Positions 9,109 to 17,159 of a DNA stretch of 64,000 nucleotides are shown piece after piece. Made by a program: the position numbers and the translations under genes. Numbering within the stretch: position 1 is the stretch's first letter; each line of letters starts with the position of its first letter. The stretch comes from Oceanococcus sp964629015 (GTDB lineage Bacteria; Pseudomonadota; Gammaproteobacteria; Nevskiales; Oceanococcaceae), in NCBI GenBank assembly GCA_964629015.1, contig CAZVMN010000001.1, positions 1 through 64,000 of the forward strand, given 5' to 3'. The notes beneath the pieces are model-generated. The model made no database searches. It had not been told where the DNA came from and was given only the letters and a program-made list of their open reading frames with translations.

Positions 9109-9702
9109 TCAAGCTTTGGTCTTGTCAACCACGAAGGCAGTGAGCTTGGCCAGGCATTCGCTGAAGGTTTCCGCCGTGTCGACCTCCAACTCAGGACTCT
9201 CCGGCGCCTCGTAAGGTGCGGAAATTCCGGTGAACTCAGGAATCTCACCGGCGCGGGCTTTTTTGTACAAGCCTTTGGGATCCCGCTCCTCACACATCGC
9301 CACGTCGGCTTTGACGTAGACTTCGTAGAACGCATCCCCGCTGGCTTTGCGGGCACGCTCGCGATCTTCACGGTAGGGCGAAATGAATGCGGTGATACAG
9401 ATCAGTCCGGCCTGGGCCATCAGATTGGCCACTTCACCGATGCGACGAATGTTCTCAGTGCGATCTTCCGGCGAGAAGCCCAGATCCGCATTCAAACCGA
9501 AACGCACATTGTCGCCATCCAGCACGTAGGCCTGTTTGCCCAACTCGTGCAGTTCGCGCTCCAGCGCCATCGACAAGGTCGATTTACCGGAGCCTGAAAG
9601 CCCGGTCATCCAGATGACTGCGCCCTTGTGTCCATTCTTTGCCGCCCGTTCGCCGGGGCTGACCGTGTGGCTGACCTTGGTCAGATTCTTGTCGTTTGAC
9701 AT
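9109..9702 (-). CDS. cysC: Adenylylsulfate (APS) kinase CysC
   Basis: This 197-residue cytosolic kinase converts adenosine 5'-phosphosulfate to PAPS for sulfate assimilation or sulfation. Visible motifs are the P-loop GLSGSGKST, the DGDNVRFGLN substrate motif, FISPYREDRERAR, and the GLYKKARAGEIPEFTGI lid region. The start at 9702 has an AGGGA Shine-Dalgarno 5 bases upstream; a longer frame upstream has no family counterpart. It is a stand-alone enzyme here with no cysD/cysN nearby. It is convergent with mutS. Confidence 0.95.
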   Translation of the reverse strand: MSNDKNLTKVSHTVSPGERAAKNGHKGAVIWMTGLSGSGKSTLSMALERELHELGKQAYVLDGDNVRFGLNADLGFSPEDRTENIRRIGEVANLMAQAGLICITAFISPYREDRERARKASGDAFYEVYVKADVAMCEERDPKGLYKKARAGEIPEFTGISAPYEAPESPELEVDTAETFSECLAKLTAFVVDKTKA

Positions 9703-9912
9703 CACTTTCCCTGTTGCAAAACCTCGGCCGCGAACCCCCTCCAACGACCGCAAAATCCCGTCATCATAGCCAACTCACCCCGGCCCTGACGATATTTTTG
9801 ACACGTATTTATATGTCCTGTGAGGTCGATTGCACCCAGCAAGAAGTCATTGCATAGTTGGATTGGCGTCCCGAAAAACCAATCACAGCGCCGAAGGATG
9901 GTGGGGTAACCG
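9703..9912. other. Intergenic region between cysC and the Mnh operon
   Basis: This 210-base gap must hold the divergent promoters of cysC (minus) and mnhE (plus). An AT-rich patch around 9791-9816 includes a perfect TTGACA at 9798-9803, but I see no good -10 element 16-18 bases downstream. The mnhE start is preceded by AAGGA about 15 bases upstream and by a GGGG run. No hairpin or small gene was evident. Confidence 0.35.
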
Positions 9913-10389
9913 ATGTATCTGATCAGTCTGCTTGCTACGCTTGTGATTTACTGGCTGGTGCTATCCGGCTTTTTTGATAATGGGCTGCTACTGAGCCTCG
10001 GTGCGGTATCGTGTGCAATTACGGCCTGGCTCTGTCACCGAATGCGTATGATTGATGGCGAAAGCCACCCGCATCATCTGGCTTTTCGCTTGCCGCCATA
10101 CTGGCTTAAATTGAGCCTTGAAACCCTGCGCTCCAACTGGAGCGTGATTCGCATCATCCTGACTCCGGGCAATCGCGGCATTGCCCCAGTGACCGGCCAT
10201 GTCACAACACCGGTGTCGGATGATGTGGTCCGCGCCACGCTGGCCAATGCCATCACCTTGACTCCCGGCACCCTAACCTTGAACGTCGAAGATGACCGCA
10301 TGCTCATCCATGCGCTCAATCAGGACATGCTGGACGATATCCGCAAAGGCCAGATGGTGCCCTGGGCCCAGCGTCTGGAAAAATCATGA
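9913..10389 (+). CDS. mnhE: Na+/H+ antiporter subunit E (MnhE/MrpE)
   Basis: This 158-residue membrane protein belongs to the MnhE/MrpE/PhaE family. Its N-terminal hydrophobic segments fill residues 1-45. They are followed by the family-typical cytoplasmic domain with SVIRIILTPGNRGIAPV, ANAITLTPGTLTLNVEDD and LIHALN. In Mrp complexes subunit E supports assembly and activity rather than forming the ion path. It is the first gene of a ten-gene operon. Its TGA overlaps the ATG of the next gene by four bases. Confidence 0.95.
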   Translation: MYLISLLATLVIYWLVLSGFFDNGLLLSLGAVSCAITAWLCHRMRMIDGESHPHHLAFRLPPYWLKLSLETLRSNWSVIRIILTPGNRGIAPVTGHVTTPVSDDVVRATLANAITLTPGTLTLNVEDDRMLIHALNQDMLDDIRKGQMVPWAQRLEKS

Positions 10390-10673
10390 TGCTTGCTGCG
10401 GCGATGGCCGCCATTCTGGTCTCGATGGTCTTGTTGCTGGTCCGGGCTGTGCTCGGACCCAAGGTCTATGACCGCATCCTCGCCGTGAACATCTTCGGCA
10501 ACAAAACCGTGCTTTTCATCTCGGTCTTAGGCTTTCTCAACGGTCGCCCGGATTTTCTCGATGTGGCATTGGTCTACGCGCTGATCAACTTCATGGGCAT
10601 GGTGGCGGTGCTCAAATTCATGCATTTTCGCGACCTGGGTTACGGTTTGGTCGAGCCGGAAGAACGCTCATGA
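10386..10673 (+). CDS. mnhF: Na+/H+ antiporter subunit F (MnhF/MrpF)
   Basis: This 95-residue protein has three predicted membrane helices and the MnhF signature LLVRAVLGPKVYDRILAVN early in the chain. An acidic residue follows within helix 2/3 (FLDVALVYALINF). In Mrp complexes this small subunit contributes to the cation-translocating half. ATGA overlaps join it to mnhE before it and mnhG after it. Confidence 0.94.
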   Translation: MMLAAAMAAILVSMVLLLVRAVLGPKVYDRILAVNIFGNKTVLFISVLGFLNGRPDFLDVALVYALINFMGMVAVLKFMHFRDLGYGLVEPEERS

Positions 10674-10990
10674 TTGCCACCGTGCTGTCCAACACCTTCC
10701 TGCTGATTGGCAGCCTGGCCCTGATCATCGGCTCGCTGGGCATGATGCGGTTTCCCGATTTCTATGCCCGCACACACGCTGCTGGCGTGACCGAAACCGC
10801 CGGTTCGGCGTTCATCATGATTGGCTTGATGTTTGCTGCGGGTCCCACCCTGATCACGCTCAAGCTGGTCGTTGTGCTCAGCTTGCTGCTTTACACCTCA
10901 CCAACCGCCGGTCATGCGCTGGCTCAGGCGGCACTGATCGACGGGCAGAAACCTCTGGGGCGCATTGAGCCGGACGAGAGAGCCGAATGA
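10670..10990 (+). CDS. mnhG: Na+/H+ antiporter subunit G (MnhG/MrpG)
   Basis: This 106-residue membrane protein matches MnhG/MrpG. It shows the hallmark GSLGMMRFPDFYARTHAA (residues about 22-40), then TAGSAFIMIGL and a third helix ending LLLYTSPTAGHALAQAA. It is coupled by four-base overlaps at both ends. E, F and G form the accessory half of Mrp antiporters. Confidence 0.95.
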   Translation: MIATVLSNTFLLIGSLALIIGSLGMMRFPDFYARTHAAGVTETAGSAFIMIGLMFAAGPTLITLKLVVVLSLLLYTSPTAGHALAQAALIDGQKPLGRIEPDERAE

Positions 10991-11553
10991 GCGAAAACGC
11001 CCTACTCGCCATTGATGCGGTGCTGTTGGTGATCCTGCTAACCACCGCGATCGCCATCGCACGGCAACGCAACCTGTTCGCCGCCGCGATGATGACCGGC
11101 CTGTTCAGCCTGACACTGGCCTGTCTGTTCGTGCTACTCGACGCCATGGACGTGGCTTTCACCGAAGCGGCCGTCGGCGCGGGGATCTCCACCGTGCTCA
11201 TGCTCAGCGCCCTGGCTTTGACGGAATACCGTGACCACCCGACCTCACGCGGCCAGCACACCCTGGCGTTGGTGCTGTGCTTTGCGGTCGGCGCCCTTCT
11301 GATGCTGGCCGCCAGCGAATGGCCCGCTTTGGGTGATCCCGACACGCCAGTGCATCAACACCCGAACACAGCGCACTATCTGGAACAATCGCGCGAGGAG
11401 ATTGATCTTCCAAATGTGGTCACCTCAGTACTTTCCAGCTATCGCGGTTACGACACGCTGGGCGAAGTCACTGTGGTCTTTACCGCCGGCTTGGCTGTCT
11501 TGATATTGCTGCTCGGCGTACGCAAAGACGACGACAGCGAGGGCGACGCATGA
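10987..11553 (+). CDS. MbhD-MbhE-like fused membrane subunit (DUF4040 type)
   Basis: This 188-residue protein has about five hydrophobic segments. Residues 1-80 resemble the DUF4040/MbhD domain, which equals the C-terminal part of large MrpA proteins (FTEAAVGAGISTVLMLSALALTE). Residues 135-180 resemble MbhE (PNVVTSVLSSYRGYDTLGE). In classical Mrp systems these parts are fused to the end of MrpA; here they form a free subunit, as in archaeal Mbh/Mbx complexes and group 3 Mrp operons. A hydrophilic loop with several His lies near residues 118-128. Coupled to both neighbours. Confidence 0.85.
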   Translation: MSENALLAIDAVLLVILLTTAIAIARQRNLFAAAMMTGLFSLTLACLFVLLDAMDVAFTEAAVGAGISTVLMLSALALTEYRDHPTSRGQHTLALVLCFAVGALLMLAASEWPALGDPDTPVHQHPNTAHYLEQSREEIDLPNVVTSVLSSYRGYDTLGEVTVVFTAGLAVLILLLGVRKDDDSEGDA

Positions 11554-12008
11554 CCCCCAAAAACAACAGCGCTGTTCTGCGCGTTGTAACTAAGCAAATC
11601 ATCCCGATGATTCTGCTGTTCGCCTTGTACGTGCAGTTCCACGGCGAATACGGTCCCGGCGGCGGCTTTCAGGCTGGGGTGATCTTCGCCGCAGGCTTCG
11701 TGCTCTACGCCCTGGTTTTCGGCCTGGATAACGCCAGCCGGGCGATGCCCGCTCGCGCCCTGTTCAAACTCGCGCCACTGGGCGTGCTGTTGTTCGCCGG
11801 CGTGGGTGTCTACAGCCTGCTGCACGGATACGCCTTTCTGGACTACACCGCCATTGATCCGCACGATCCGGTGCATGCCCAGCACTTAGGCATTCTGCTT
11901 ATCGAACTGGGCGTCGGCCTGACCGTGTTCTCTGTCTTGCTGCTGATTTTCTACGCGTTTGCCGGACGCCGCCGCGCCGACAGCCTCACACACAAGGATA
12001 TGGGCTGA
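11550..12008 (+). CDS. mnhB: Na+/H+ antiporter subunit B (MnhB/MrpB)
   Basis: This 152-residue, four-helix membrane protein matches MnhB/MrpB. Signature segments are LFALYVQFHGEYGPGGGFQAGVI (family motif H-G-x-x-x-P-G-G-G-F-Q-G), HAQHLGILLIELGVGLTVFSVLLLIFY and the hydrophobic middle. It overlaps the preceding gene by four bases and shares one base with the mnhC start (TGATG). Confidence 0.94.
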   Translation: MTPKNNSAVLRVVTKQIIPMILLFALYVQFHGEYGPGGGFQAGVIFAAGFVLYALVFGLDNASRAMPARALFKLAPLGVLLFAGVGVYSLLHGYAFLDYTAIDPHDPVHAQHLGILLIELGVGLTVFSVLLLIFYAFAGRRRADSLTHKDMG

Positions 12009-12364
12009 TGAGCCTGGGACTGATCAACGGCTACGCCGCCGTGGCGCTGCTGATGACCGGCCTGTACATCGTGCTGGCCTATGACAACCCGATCAAGCGC
12101 CTGATTGGCTTGAGTATTTTTCAAGCCGCCATCTTCGTGCTGTACATCAGCATGGGCCGCATCGCCGGCGGCACGGCGCCGATTCTGGCTGAGGGCATCG
12201 AACGTTATTCGCACCCCCTGCCGCACGTGCTCATCCTCACCGCCATTGTGGTCGGCGTAGCCATGCTGGCGCTGGGACTGGCTCTGGTTGTCCGTATCCA
12301 CGAGGAATACGGCTCGATTGATGAGCAACATATCCTCAGCCTGGAAGAGGAGCGCGACGTTTGA
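12008..12364 (+). CDS. mnhC: Na+/H+ antiporter subunit C (MnhC/MrpC, NuoK-like)
   Basis: This 118-residue protein with three helices is homologous to complex I subunit NuoK. It has ALLMTGLYIVLAYDNPIKRLIGLSIFQAA in the first half and LPHVLILTAIVVGVAMLALGLALVVRI in the second. The conserved acidic pattern after helix 3 is HEEYGSIDE. Coupled to mnhB by a one-base and to the next gene by a four-base overlap (TTGA). Confidence 0.94.
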   Translation: MSLGLINGYAAVALLMTGLYIVLAYDNPIKRLIGLSIFQAAIFVLYISMGRIAGGTAPILAEGIERYSHPLPHVLILTAIVVGVAMLALGLALVVRIHEEYGSIDEQHILSLEEERDV

Positions 12365-13785
12365 ACAGCCTGGTTCTGCCGGCCCTCATCCCGCTTCTCG
12401 CTGCACCGCTGATCGTTTTACTGGGCGGGCGCCAGCGCGCGTGGATCGCGGCCATGATCGCGATCGCCGCTGCTTTGCTCAGCGTTTTGCACATTTTAAC
12501 CTTGGGCGATGGCCACAACGCCTTGGGCGGCTGGGAGGCACCGGTTGGCATCACCTATGCCATCGATGCCGCCAATCGACCGATTTTGTTGCTGATCATG
12601 CTGGCCGGGGCACTGGGTTTGTTATGCGCCGCGCCGGACCGCCTGGCTTGGCTGGAAACCCCGCGCCCGGCGATTTTTTACGCGCTGTACTGTCTGTGCG
12701 TCAGCGGTCTGGCCGGCATTGCGTCAACCGGCGATGCCTTTAACGTCTTCGTCTTTTTGGAGATTTCTTCGCTGGCGACGTACGCTCTGGTGGCCAGCGG
12801 CCCCGGGCGCAAAGCCTTGCGTGCGGCTTTCCAATACTTGGTGCTGGGCACGCTGGGCGGCAGCTTCGTTCTGCTCGGAGTGGGCTTTCTCTATATGGCC
12901 ACCGGCAGCCTCAATATGGCCGACATCGCAGCGCGGATTCCCGGCTCCCCGTTGCCCAACGCCGTATTGGTCGGCGGCGCCTTCTTGCTGCTCGGGTTTA
13001 TGCTCAAAAGCGCCCTGTTCCCGCTGCATCAGTGGCTGCCCGGCGCTTACAGCCGCAGCCCCAACGCCGTCGCTGTCTTGCTCGCAGGCAGCGGCACCAA
13101 AGTCTCACTTTATGCCCTGAGCCGGATCATGTTCGGGGTCTTTGGTGTGTCCTGGCTGGTCACCCATCACGTCGACAAGATACTGCTGATTCTGGCCTGC
13201 GCCGCGATGCTGTTCGGCTCGCTCGGGGCGATTCAACAATCCCGTCTCAAAGCGCTGCTGGCGTGGTCAAGCATCGCCCAGATCGGCTACATCGTGCTCG
13301 GCATCAGCACGCTGAGCGAAGCCGGCCTGACCGCGGCCTGGGTGTTCATGCTGTTCCATGCGCTGATCAAGGGCGGGCTGTTTGTGTGCGCCAGCGGCCT
13401 ACCCAGCGATCGCATCCACAACCTGGTCGGCCTGGGCCGGCGAGATCCCTGGCGTGCCGCCTGCATGACCCTACTCGCACTGGCCCTGCTTGGCGTTCCG
13501 CTGACCGCTGGCTTCGTCAGCAAATGGCTGATGTTGCAGGCCGCCTGGGATGCCGGCGCGCTGCTGGGTGTGATGGTTTTTGCGCTCAGCTCCTTGCTCG
13601 CCGTGGCCTACGTCGCACGCATTGTGTTGCCCATTTGGCAGATCAGCGACGACACACAAAAATTGGAAACATCGTTGACCATGCGTATGGGCATGCTGAT
13701 CACCACCGCTGCGGCGCTGGTCTTTGGCGTCTGGCCGGGCCCGGTGATTGAGCTGTGCCAGCGCGCCGCGGAGGCGATGCTATGA
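12361..13785 (+). CDS. mnhD: Mrp antiporter subunit D-like (first NuoN/L-type subunit)
   Basis: This 474-residue protein belongs to the proton-pumping antiporter family shared by NuoL/M/N and MrpA/D. It starts at TTG, overlapping the mnhC stop. Family landmarks are FVFLEISSLATYALVA, the LKSALFPLHQWLPGAY segment with its membrane-embedded Lys, LLAWSSIAQIGYIVLG, and FHALIKGGLFVCASG with a second key Lys. About 14 hydrophobic helices are present. It is the first of three such subunits in this operon. Confidence 0.93.
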   Translation: MNSLVLPALIPLLAAPLIVLLGGRQRAWIAAMIAIAAALLSVLHILTLGDGHNALGGWEAPVGITYAIDAANRPILLLIMLAGALGLLCAAPDRLAWLETPRPAIFYALYCLCVSGLAGIASTGDAFNVFVFLEISSLATYALVASGPGRKALRAAFQYLVLGTLGGSFVLLGVGFLYMATGSLNMADIAARIPGSPLPNAVLVGGAFLLLGFMLKSALFPLHQWLPGAYSRSPNAVAVLLAGSGTKVSLYALSRIMFGVFGVSWLVTHHVDKILLILACAAMLFGSLGAIQQSRLKALLAWSSIAQIGYIVLGISTLSEAGLTAAWVFMLFHALIKGGLFVCASGLPSDRIHNLVGLGRRDPWRAACMTLLALALLGVPLTAGFVSKWLMLQAAWDAGALLGVMVFALSSLLAVAYVARIVLPIWQISDDTQKLETSLTMRMGMLITTAAALVFGVWPGPVIELCQRAAEAML

Positions 13786-15215
13786 GCCTGCTACTGCCGA
13801 TAGCGCTGCCCCTGTTGGGTGCGTTGCTGATTGGCCTGACCGGGCGCTGGCCCAATCTGCGCGAAGCCATGTCTGTGCTCGCCGGCATCGCGACCGCAGC
13901 CAGTGTGTGGATGCTCTATCAAACCGGCCCGGTGACCTTGCAACTGACCGATTTCGGCGGCGGTCTGAGCATTTATTTGGCTTCTGAACCGCTCGGTTTG
14001 CTCTTTGCCATGGTCGCCGGCGGACTGTGGCCAATCACTGCGGTGTACGCCGCCGGTTATTTGCGCGGCGCCAACGAAAAAAATCACACGCGGTTTTTCA
14101 TCTTCATGGCCGTGTCGATTGCTGCGGCGCAATGCATTGCGCTGGCCGGCAATCTGTTCACCTTGTTCATCGGCTACGAACTGCTCACCCTGGCCACCTG
14201 GCCGCTGGTTGCGCACAAAGGTGATGACAACGCCCGCAAAGGTGGCCGCACCTATCTGTCGTACCTGATCCCCAGCTCTGTGGCCCTGTTGTTGCCGGCC
14301 ATCATCATCGTTCAGCAAGTTGCAGGCAGCAGCGTGTTCACCGTTGATGGTGTTCTGGCCGATGCCGAATTGGGACCGATTGGCTTGGGACTGCTCTACG
14401 CCATGTTCCTGTTCGGCATCGGCAAGGCCGCTTTGATGCCACTGCACGGCTGGCTGCCTGCAGCAATGGTCGCGCCGACCCCGGTCAGCGCACTGCTGCA
14501 CGCCGTCGCGGTGGTCAAAGCCGGGGTGTTTTGCGTTCTCAAAGTTACTCTGTACATCTTCGGCCTGGATACATTGAGCGCGGCCGGAGCGACCGATCCG
14601 CTGATTCTGATCGCAGCCTTCAGCATGATCGCGGCCTCGTTGGTCGCACTGCATGCGGACAATCTGAAACGTCGTTTGGCCTATTCCACGGTGAGTCAGC
14701 TGGCCTATGTCAGTTTGGCGGCGGCCTTGGCCACATCAGCCGCAGCGTACGCGGGCAGCCTGCAAATCGTGATGCATGCTTTTGGCAAAATCACCCTGTT
14801 TTTCTGCGCCGGTGCGATCTATGTTGCGCACAAGAAAACATTGGTCAGCCAGCTTGACGGCCTGGGCCGGCAAATGCCCTTGACCTTCATCGCCTTCACG
14901 CTGGGTGCGATATCCATTATCGGCTTGCCACCGGCAGGTGGCGCGTGGACCAAATGGTGGCTGATGATCGGCGCGCTGGATGCCGGCCACGCTTGGTTGC
15001 TCGGCGTTCTGGCCCTGAGCACCTTGCTCAACATCGCCTATCTGTTGCCCATTCCGATCCGCGGCTTTTTCGCCGGTGACGGCAATTGGCGCTGGGCGGA
15101 AGCCCCGATGGCCTGCCTGCTGCCGTTGTGCCTCACCGCGCTGGTCAGCCTGTGGCTGTTCTTCCAGATTCCCATGTCCGCCGCACTGGTCGCGGTGAGC
15201 GGAGTGACACCATGA
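13782..15215 (+). CDS. Mrp antiporter subunit D-like (second)
   Basis: This 477-residue NuoL/M/N-type subunit starts at the ATG that overlaps the preceding stop (ATGA); an in-frame codon 27 bases upstream is less likely. It has AGYLRGANEKNHTRFFIFM, the GYELLTLATWPLVAHKGDD Glu helix, FLFGIGKAALMPLHGWLPAAMVAPTPVSALLHAVAV as the central proton-channel segment (Lys and His visible), and LAYSTVSQLAYVSLAAAL. It is clearly a different paralogue from its neighbours and may correspond to the N-terminal part of MrpA or to MbhH. Confidence 0.92.
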   Translation: MSLLLPIALPLLGALLIGLTGRWPNLREAMSVLAGIATAASVWMLYQTGPVTLQLTDFGGGLSIYLASEPLGLLFAMVAGGLWPITAVYAAGYLRGANEKNHTRFFIFMAVSIAAAQCIALAGNLFTLFIGYELLTLATWPLVAHKGDDNARKGGRTYLSYLIPSSVALLLPAIIIVQQVAGSSVFTVDGVLADAELGPIGLGLLYAMFLFGIGKAALMPLHGWLPAAMVAPTPVSALLHAVAVVKAGVFCVLKVTLYIFGLDTLSAAGATDPLILIAAFSMIAASLVALHADNLKRRLAYSTVSQLAYVSLAAALATSAAAYAGSLQIVMHAFGKITLFFCAGAIYVAHKKTLVSQLDGLGRQMPLTFIAFTLGAISIIGLPPAGGAWTKWWLMIGALDAGHAWLLGVLALSTLLNIAYLLPIPIRGFFAGDGNWRWAEAPMACLLPLCLTALVSLWLFFQIPMSAALVAVSGVTP

Positions 15216-15469
15216 AACCCGCCGCCAAAACGTCGCTGGGCCGCCCATTTTGGTGGCTTGTTGCCGCCTGCGCGCTGAGCGTCATCGCCGGTCTGTTCAA
15301 CCACTGGCACCCTCACTTCGAGGCTGAAGCCTGGCCTGGTTTTTTTGCCGCCTGCGGCTTTGTGGCTGTGGTCGTTAGCGTTTTGATCTCACGCGCACTC
15401 AGCACGCTGCTGCGCCGCCCTGAAGATTTTTACGGCGACCCCAGCGACAGTGAGGTCCGCCATGATTGA
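15212..15469 (+). CDS. Small two-helix membrane protein of the Mrp operon
   Basis: This 85-residue protein has two hydrophobic segments (residues about 13-29 and 43-61). A hydrophilic loop with HWHPHFEAEAW lies between them, and a charged tail carries RRPEDFYGD. The start forms an ATGA overlap with the preceding subunit and the stop lies inside the next gene, so it is clearly part of the operon. I do not recognise a named Mrp subunit. The position suggests an accessory subunit specific to this subgroup. Confidence 0.8.
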   Translation: MKPAAKTSLGRPFWWLVAACALSVIAGLFNHWHPHFEAEAWPGFFAACGFVAVVVSVLISRALSTLLRRPEDFYGDPSDSEVRHD

Positions 15470-17159
15470 GTGGCTGCTGAATCCGGCTTACCAGCTGTTC
15501 ATCGCCGGCCTGATTGCCGCCGCAACGGGGCGGCGTGTGGGTGGCGCCGTCGCCGTGCTGGCCCCGCTGATCGGCATCGCCACGCTGATCAACCTGCCTG
15601 AAGGTTTTGGCCTGACCGCCAGCCTCGGTCAATACAACATCCAGCCCTTGCGCGTTGATCGGCTCGGCTTTGTCTTCGCTCTGATTTTTTTGATCGCCAC
15701 GGCATTGAGCCAGATTTTCGCCCTGGCCGAGAACCGTCGCGTGTTGCGTGGTGCCGGCCTGATCTATGCCGGCGCGGCCGTGGGCGCGGTATTGGCTGGC
15801 GACCTGATCTCGCTGTTCATCCACTGGGAACTCACGGCGCTGGCATCGGTGATGCTGGTTTGGGATGGACAACGCAAACCCAGCGATGCCCATCTGCGCG
15901 CCGGTCTGCGCTATCTGCTGCTGCAGATCATCTCGGGGTTGCTGCTGCTGGTCGGCATGGTGATGTGGATACGCAGCACCGGCCATGCGCGCTTCGAACA
16001 CATTGGGCTGTCGGGCCCCGGCGGACTATGGATCTTCCTCGCCTTCGGCCTCAAATGCGCCTTCCCACTGCTGCACAACTGGCTGCACGATGCCTACCCA
16101 CGAGCGTCGGCTTCCGGCACCGTGATGCTGTCGGCCTTCACCACCAAACTCGCCGTGTACGCCCTGGCGCGCGGTTACGCCGGCACCGAGTCGCTGCTGT
16201 GGATCGGCGCTTTGATGGCCACGCTGCCGATCATTCTGAGTGTGCTGGAAAATGATCTGCGCCGAGTACTGACCTACGGCCTCAACAGCCAGCAGGGCTT
16301 TATGGTGGTTGGTATCGGCATCGGTACGCCGCTGGCCATCGACGGTGCCACAGCACACGCCTTTGCCTGCGTGCTTTATATGGCGCTGCTGTTCATGGCC
16401 ACCGGTGCCGTCTTGCATCGAACCGGCACAACCAAAGTTTCCGAGCTCGGCGGCTTGTACCGCTCGATGCCACTGACCACCGCTTTTTGCATCATCGGCG
16501 CCCTGTCGATCGCGGCCTTCCCGATGTTCTCCGGCTTTGCCACCAAATCCATGATTGTCTCGGCCGCCGCCTACGAACACCTGCTGTGGCTGTGGTTGGC
16601 CCTGCTGTTCGCTTCGGTCGGTGTGCTGGTGCACTCCGGCATCAAGACGCCGTACTTCGCATTCTTCGCACGCGAGCGCGAATTGAAGTGCGAAGAAGCG
16701 CCCTGGCCTATGTTATTGGCCATGGGACTGACCGCCGCGCTGTGCATCGCCATTGGGGTGTTCCCGCAACCGCTGTATGCGCTGCTGCCCAACGAGTCGG
16801 CGTACAAAGTCTTCACGGCGGATCATGTGATCAGCCAGCTGCAATTGCTGTTATTCGGAGCGCTGGCGTTTGCGGCGCTCTTAAAGCTCGGCGTATACCC
16901 ACGCGAAACCCGCAGTCTTGTGCTCGACACCGACTGGCTGTATCGACGCGGCGCTCCCGCTTTGTGGCGAGTACTGATGCGCCTGTGGGGCGTGTTCATG
17001 AGCCTGCTCAGCCGTCTGGGCAAGGCTTTGCAACGCGGCGGACAACGCGTGTTTGTCGAGGCGTTCAGCGAACAGGAGCTTGGGGGCGTGTGGTCACTGA
17101 CCAGCGGCGCCGCGCTGTTGCTGATCCTTCTGGGGGCTTGGCTGCTGCAGCTGCTTTAG
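15462..17159 (+). CDS. Mrp antiporter subunit D-like (third)
   Basis: This 565-residue NuoL/M/N-type subunit is the longest of the three, with a C-terminal extension after residue 480. It shows GDLISLFIHWELTALASVMLVW, then LKCAFPLLHNWLHDAYPRASASGTVMLSAFTTKLAVY, and LNSQQGFMVVGIGIG. The extension includes the LDTDWLYRRGAPALWR pattern also seen in other Mrp/Mbx subunits, then a final helix. The start overlaps the preceding small gene by eight bases. It ends tail to tail with the Popeye-like gene with a four-base overlap. Confidence 0.92.
   Translation: MIEWLLNPAYQLFIAGLIAAATGRRVGGAVAVLAPLIGIATLINLPEGFGLTASLGQYNIQPLRVDRLGFVFALIFLIATALSQIFALAENRRVLRGAGLIYAGAAVGAVLAGDLISLFIHWELTALASVMLVWDGQRKPSDAHLRAGLRYLLLQIISGLLLLVGMVMWIRSTGHARFEHIGLSGPGGLWIFLAFGLKCAFPLLHNWLHDAYPRASASGTVMLSAFTTKLAVYALARGYAGTESLLWIGALMATLPIILSVLENDLRRVLTYGLNSQQGFMVVGIGIGTPLAIDGATAHAFACVLYMALLFMATGAVLHRTGTTKVSELGGLYRSMPLTTAFCIIGALSIAAFPMFSGFATKSMIVSAAAYEHLLWLWLALLFASVGVLVHSGIKTPYFAFFARERELKCEEAPWPMLLAMGLTAALCIAIGVFPQPLYALLPNESAYKVFTADHVISQLQLLLFGALAFAALLKLGVYPRETRSLVLDTDWLYRRGAPALWRVLMRLWGVFMSLLSRLGKALQRGGQRVFVEAFSEQELGGVWSLTSGAALLLILLGAWLLQLL

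Noticed and set aside
13791..14654. Long minus-strand frame opposite the second antiporter subunit
   Set aside because: The Gln/His/Arg-rich composition is typical of a shadow frame. The plus-strand gene is a clear NuoL/M/N homologue.
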